A model generated the notes under the pieces. That model saw only the letters and a list, made by a program, of their open reading frames with translations, searched no databases and had not been told where the DNA came from. From Anaerolineales bacterium UBA4826 (GTDB lineage: Bacteria; Chloroflexota; Anaerolineae; UBA4142), in the NCBI GenBank assembly GCA_002400365.1, contig DHFK01000129.1, positions 7,532 through 14,123 on the forward strand: DNA of 6,592 bases. The letters run 5' to 3'. Position 1 is the stretch's first letter. Every line of letters starts with the position of its first letter. The translations under genes and the position numbers were made by a program. Of this stretch, positions 4,992 through 6,592 are shown piece by piece.

Positions 4992-5963
4992 ATGGCGTTC
5001 CCAAAATCCGAGTTTATCTGGATGAATGGAAAACTCGTCCCGTGGGACGAGGCGACCGTGCATGTCGGCACACATGCCTTGCACTATGGCTCGAGCGTGT
5101 TCGAAGGCATTCGCGCGTACGGCACGCCGCGCGGTCCCGCGCTGTTCTGTCTCGATCCGCACGTTGACCGCCTGATGAGTTCGGCGAAAATGTACAAGAT
5201 GCCGTTGCCATTCCCGCGCGAAGAGATCCGCGCAGCGATCGTACAAGTCGTGCGGATAAACGGGCTGGCATCGTGCTACGTTCGTCCGATTGCGTTTCGC
5301 GGGTTCGGCGGCTTTTCGCTTGACCCGCGCAAGTGTCCTGTCGAGGTTGCCATCTTTGCATTCGAGTGGGGAAAATATCTAGGTCCCGAAGCGCTGGAGC
5401 AGGGCGTGGATGTCGGGGTCAGTTCATGGCGGCGCATGGCGCCGGATACGTTCCCGGCGATGGCGAAGGTCGGCGGGCAGTACGTCAACTCGCAATTCGT
5501 CGCGATGGAAGCGAACGATCACGGTTACAACGAAGGCATCGCGCTCGACATCAACGGCTACGTCAGCGAGGGCAGCGGCGAGAACATTTTCGTCATCGTG
5601 GATGGCACGATTTATACGCCGCCGGTCGGCTCTTCGATTCTGCGCGGCGTGACGCGCATGGCAGCGCTCACGCTTGCCGGCGAAATGGGCTATCCCATTA
5701 TCCAGCAGAACATCCCGCGCGAAATGCTTTATGCTGCCGATGAAATCTTCTTCACCGGGACCGCGGCAGAGATCACGCCGATTCGTTCAGTCGATCGCGT
5801 TCAGATCGGCAGCGGCAAGCGCGGACCGATCACGAAAAAATTGCAGGGCGAATTCTTTGCGATTGTCGAAGGGCGCGCCACCGATCGGTACGGTTGGTTG
5901 ACCTACGTGAACGACGTGCCAGCGCAAAAGATCGCATTGCGCGCGGCGGTGCCTGCCGAATGA
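4992..5963 (+). CDS. ilvE: Branched-chain amino acid aminotransferase
   Basis: This 323-residue cytoplasmic enzyme is a class IV (fold type IV) PLP-dependent aminotransferase. It moves the amino group between glutamate and the 2-oxo acids of leucine, isoleucine and valine, the last step of their synthesis. The N-terminal motif VHVGTHALHYGSSVFEGIRAY (about 23-43) and YVRPIAFRG (96-104) are typical. The PLP lysine is K159 in AKVGGQYVNSQ, the same number as in the Escherichia coli enzyme. The family signature EGSGENIF spans 193-200 and FFTGTAAEITPI 253-264. Length is normal and no key residue is missing. The start has GGAGG at 6 nt. Expression should depend on the T-box leader directly upstream, whose CTC specifier points to leucine shortage as the signal. 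A related D-amino acid or aminodeoxychorismate enzyme of the same fold is unlikely given the motifs and the T-box. Confidence 0.95.
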   Translation: MAFPKSEFIWMNGKLVPWDEATVHVGTHALHYGSSVFEGIRAYGTPRGPALFCLDPHVDRLMSSAKMYKMPLPFPREEIRAAIVQVVRINGLASCYVRPIAFRGFGGFSLDPRKCPVEVAIFAFEWGKYLGPEALEQGVDVGVSSWRRMAPDTFPAMAKVGGQYVNSQFVAMEANDHGYNEGIALDINGYVSEGSGENIFVIVDGTIYTPPVGSSILRGVTRMAALTLAGEMGYPIIQQNIPREMLYAADEIFFTGTAAEITPIRSVDRVQIGSGKRGPITKKLQGEFFAIVEGRATDRYGWLTYVNDVPAQKIALRAAVPAE

Positions 5964-5970
5964 CGTGGTT

Positions 5971-6592
5971 ATGGAATCCAAATTTATCTCGACCCCAGCC
6001 GGCAGATTTCACGCGATAGTTGCCGGCGATGGCGCGCCGGCGCTGCTGATTCATGGCCGCAGCCCGGAGTTGAACTCGTGGCGCACCTGGGAAAAGAACA
6101 TTGACGCCCTGGCGCAAGTGGCACGCGTCTATGCGCTCGATTTGCTCGGCTATGGCGAGTCTGACAAGCCGGCGCCGCTGCTCGATACGCGCGGTCAAGC
6201 AAAAGCGTTGATCGAGTTGCTCGACGCGGAAAAAATCGAACGCGCGAGTCTCGTCGGGTTGTCGTGGGGCGGGACGATCGCCCAGGTCGTCGTCGGCATC
6301 GCGCCGGCGCGCTTCGCCAAACTTGTGCTCGTGGACAGCGGGCATGACGCAAGCGAGCGGGGCATCGCGCGGATGAAAAGGATTGCCTGCTCAACGCTGA
6401 TTGTGTGGGATGAAGATGATTCGGTGATCCCGGTCGCGGGCGCCAAGATACTGGGCGACGCGATCCCAAATTCGCGCGTGCGAATCCTCAAGCGCGCGGA
6501 ACGCGATCCGGACGCCGATCCGAACAATCGGCATTGGTCGCAGGTGTCGCACTCGCAAGAGTGGAACAGGATTGTCGCCGAGTTCTTACAGT
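5971..6592 (+). CDS. Alpha/beta hydrolase with a minimal lid, 3' end outside the window
   Basis: The frame stays open for 207 codons to the right edge, so the C-terminus is missing, though only a few residues seem to be lost. It has the alpha/beta hydrolase order: oxyanion strand LLIHG (25-29), LDLLGYGESDKP (57-68), nucleophile elbow GLSWGG with S98, acid site in VWDEDDSVIP with D150, and a histidine in RHWSQVSHSQEW with H188. Between LVLVDS (118-123) and the strand STLIVW (141-146) only about 17 residues remain, where relatives usually have a lid domain of many tens of residues. The ATG lies 7 nt after the ilvE stop with no clear ribosome binding site, so it is probably cotranscribed and perhaps translationally coupled, under the same T-box. 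Substrate unknown; esterase, lactonase or C-C hydrolase activity would all fit. Confidence 0.8.
   Translation, partial: MESKFISTPAGRFHAIVAGDGAPALLIHGRSPELNSWRTWEKNIDALAQVARVYALDLLGYGESDKPAPLLDTRGQAKALIELLDAEKIERASLVGLSWGGTIAQVVVGIAPARFAKLVLVDSGHDASERGIARMKRIACSTLIVWDEDDSVIPVAGAKILGDAIPNSRVRILKRAERDPDADPNNRHWSQVSHSQEWNRIVAEFLQ

Overview
The window looks like a piece of a moderately GC-rich bacterial chromosome, most likely from the Chloroflexota. This is inference from gene content: a UPF0182 membrane protein together with a class I T-box leader on a branched-chain aminotransferase gene, plus sigma70-type promoters. No marker gene fixes the lineage. It holds five protein genes (one cut by the right edge), two tRNA-Ala genes, one T-box riboswitch with its terminator, three recognisable promoters, and three intergenic palindromes built from iterated 7-8 nt words.

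Left half, minus strand: a PAP2-type membrane phosphatase gene (TTG start at 3553, end 2900) is followed by a 922-residue UPF0182 membrane protein gene (2774 to 6). The UPF0182 gene has its own strong promoter overlapping the PAP2 stop codon, and its roughly 95-nt 5' leader contains the first word-repeat palindrome.

Centre, plus strand: a near-consensus promoter (TTGACA-N17-TATACT) drives tRNA-Ala(CGC). It is followed after 14 nt by a 234-codon gene with an N-terminal helix-turn-helix and a C-terminal region resembling LAGLIDADG-type endonuclease domains. A second alanine tRNA, tRNA-Ala(GGC), starts 9 nt after that gene. The tRNA bodies are almost identical outside the anticodon arm, and the gene between them is visibly poorer in GC than its neighbours.

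Right half, plus strand: after the second palindrome comes a complete T-box leader (about 4619-4918) with a probable leucine specifier codon CTC, Stem III, a T-box antiterminator and a competing terminator. A third palindrome, four 8-mers facing four inverted 8-mers, sits in the variable hairpin position just before the antiterminator. The leader controls ilvE (branched-chain aminotransferase) and, 7 nt downstream, an alpha/beta hydrolase gene that runs off the window. Uncharged tRNA-Leu would allow read-through and so raise branched-chain amino acid transamination.

The items most worth a second look are the tRNA-gene-tRNA sandwich and the shared design of the three word-repeat palindromes, two of which lie in 5' leaders.
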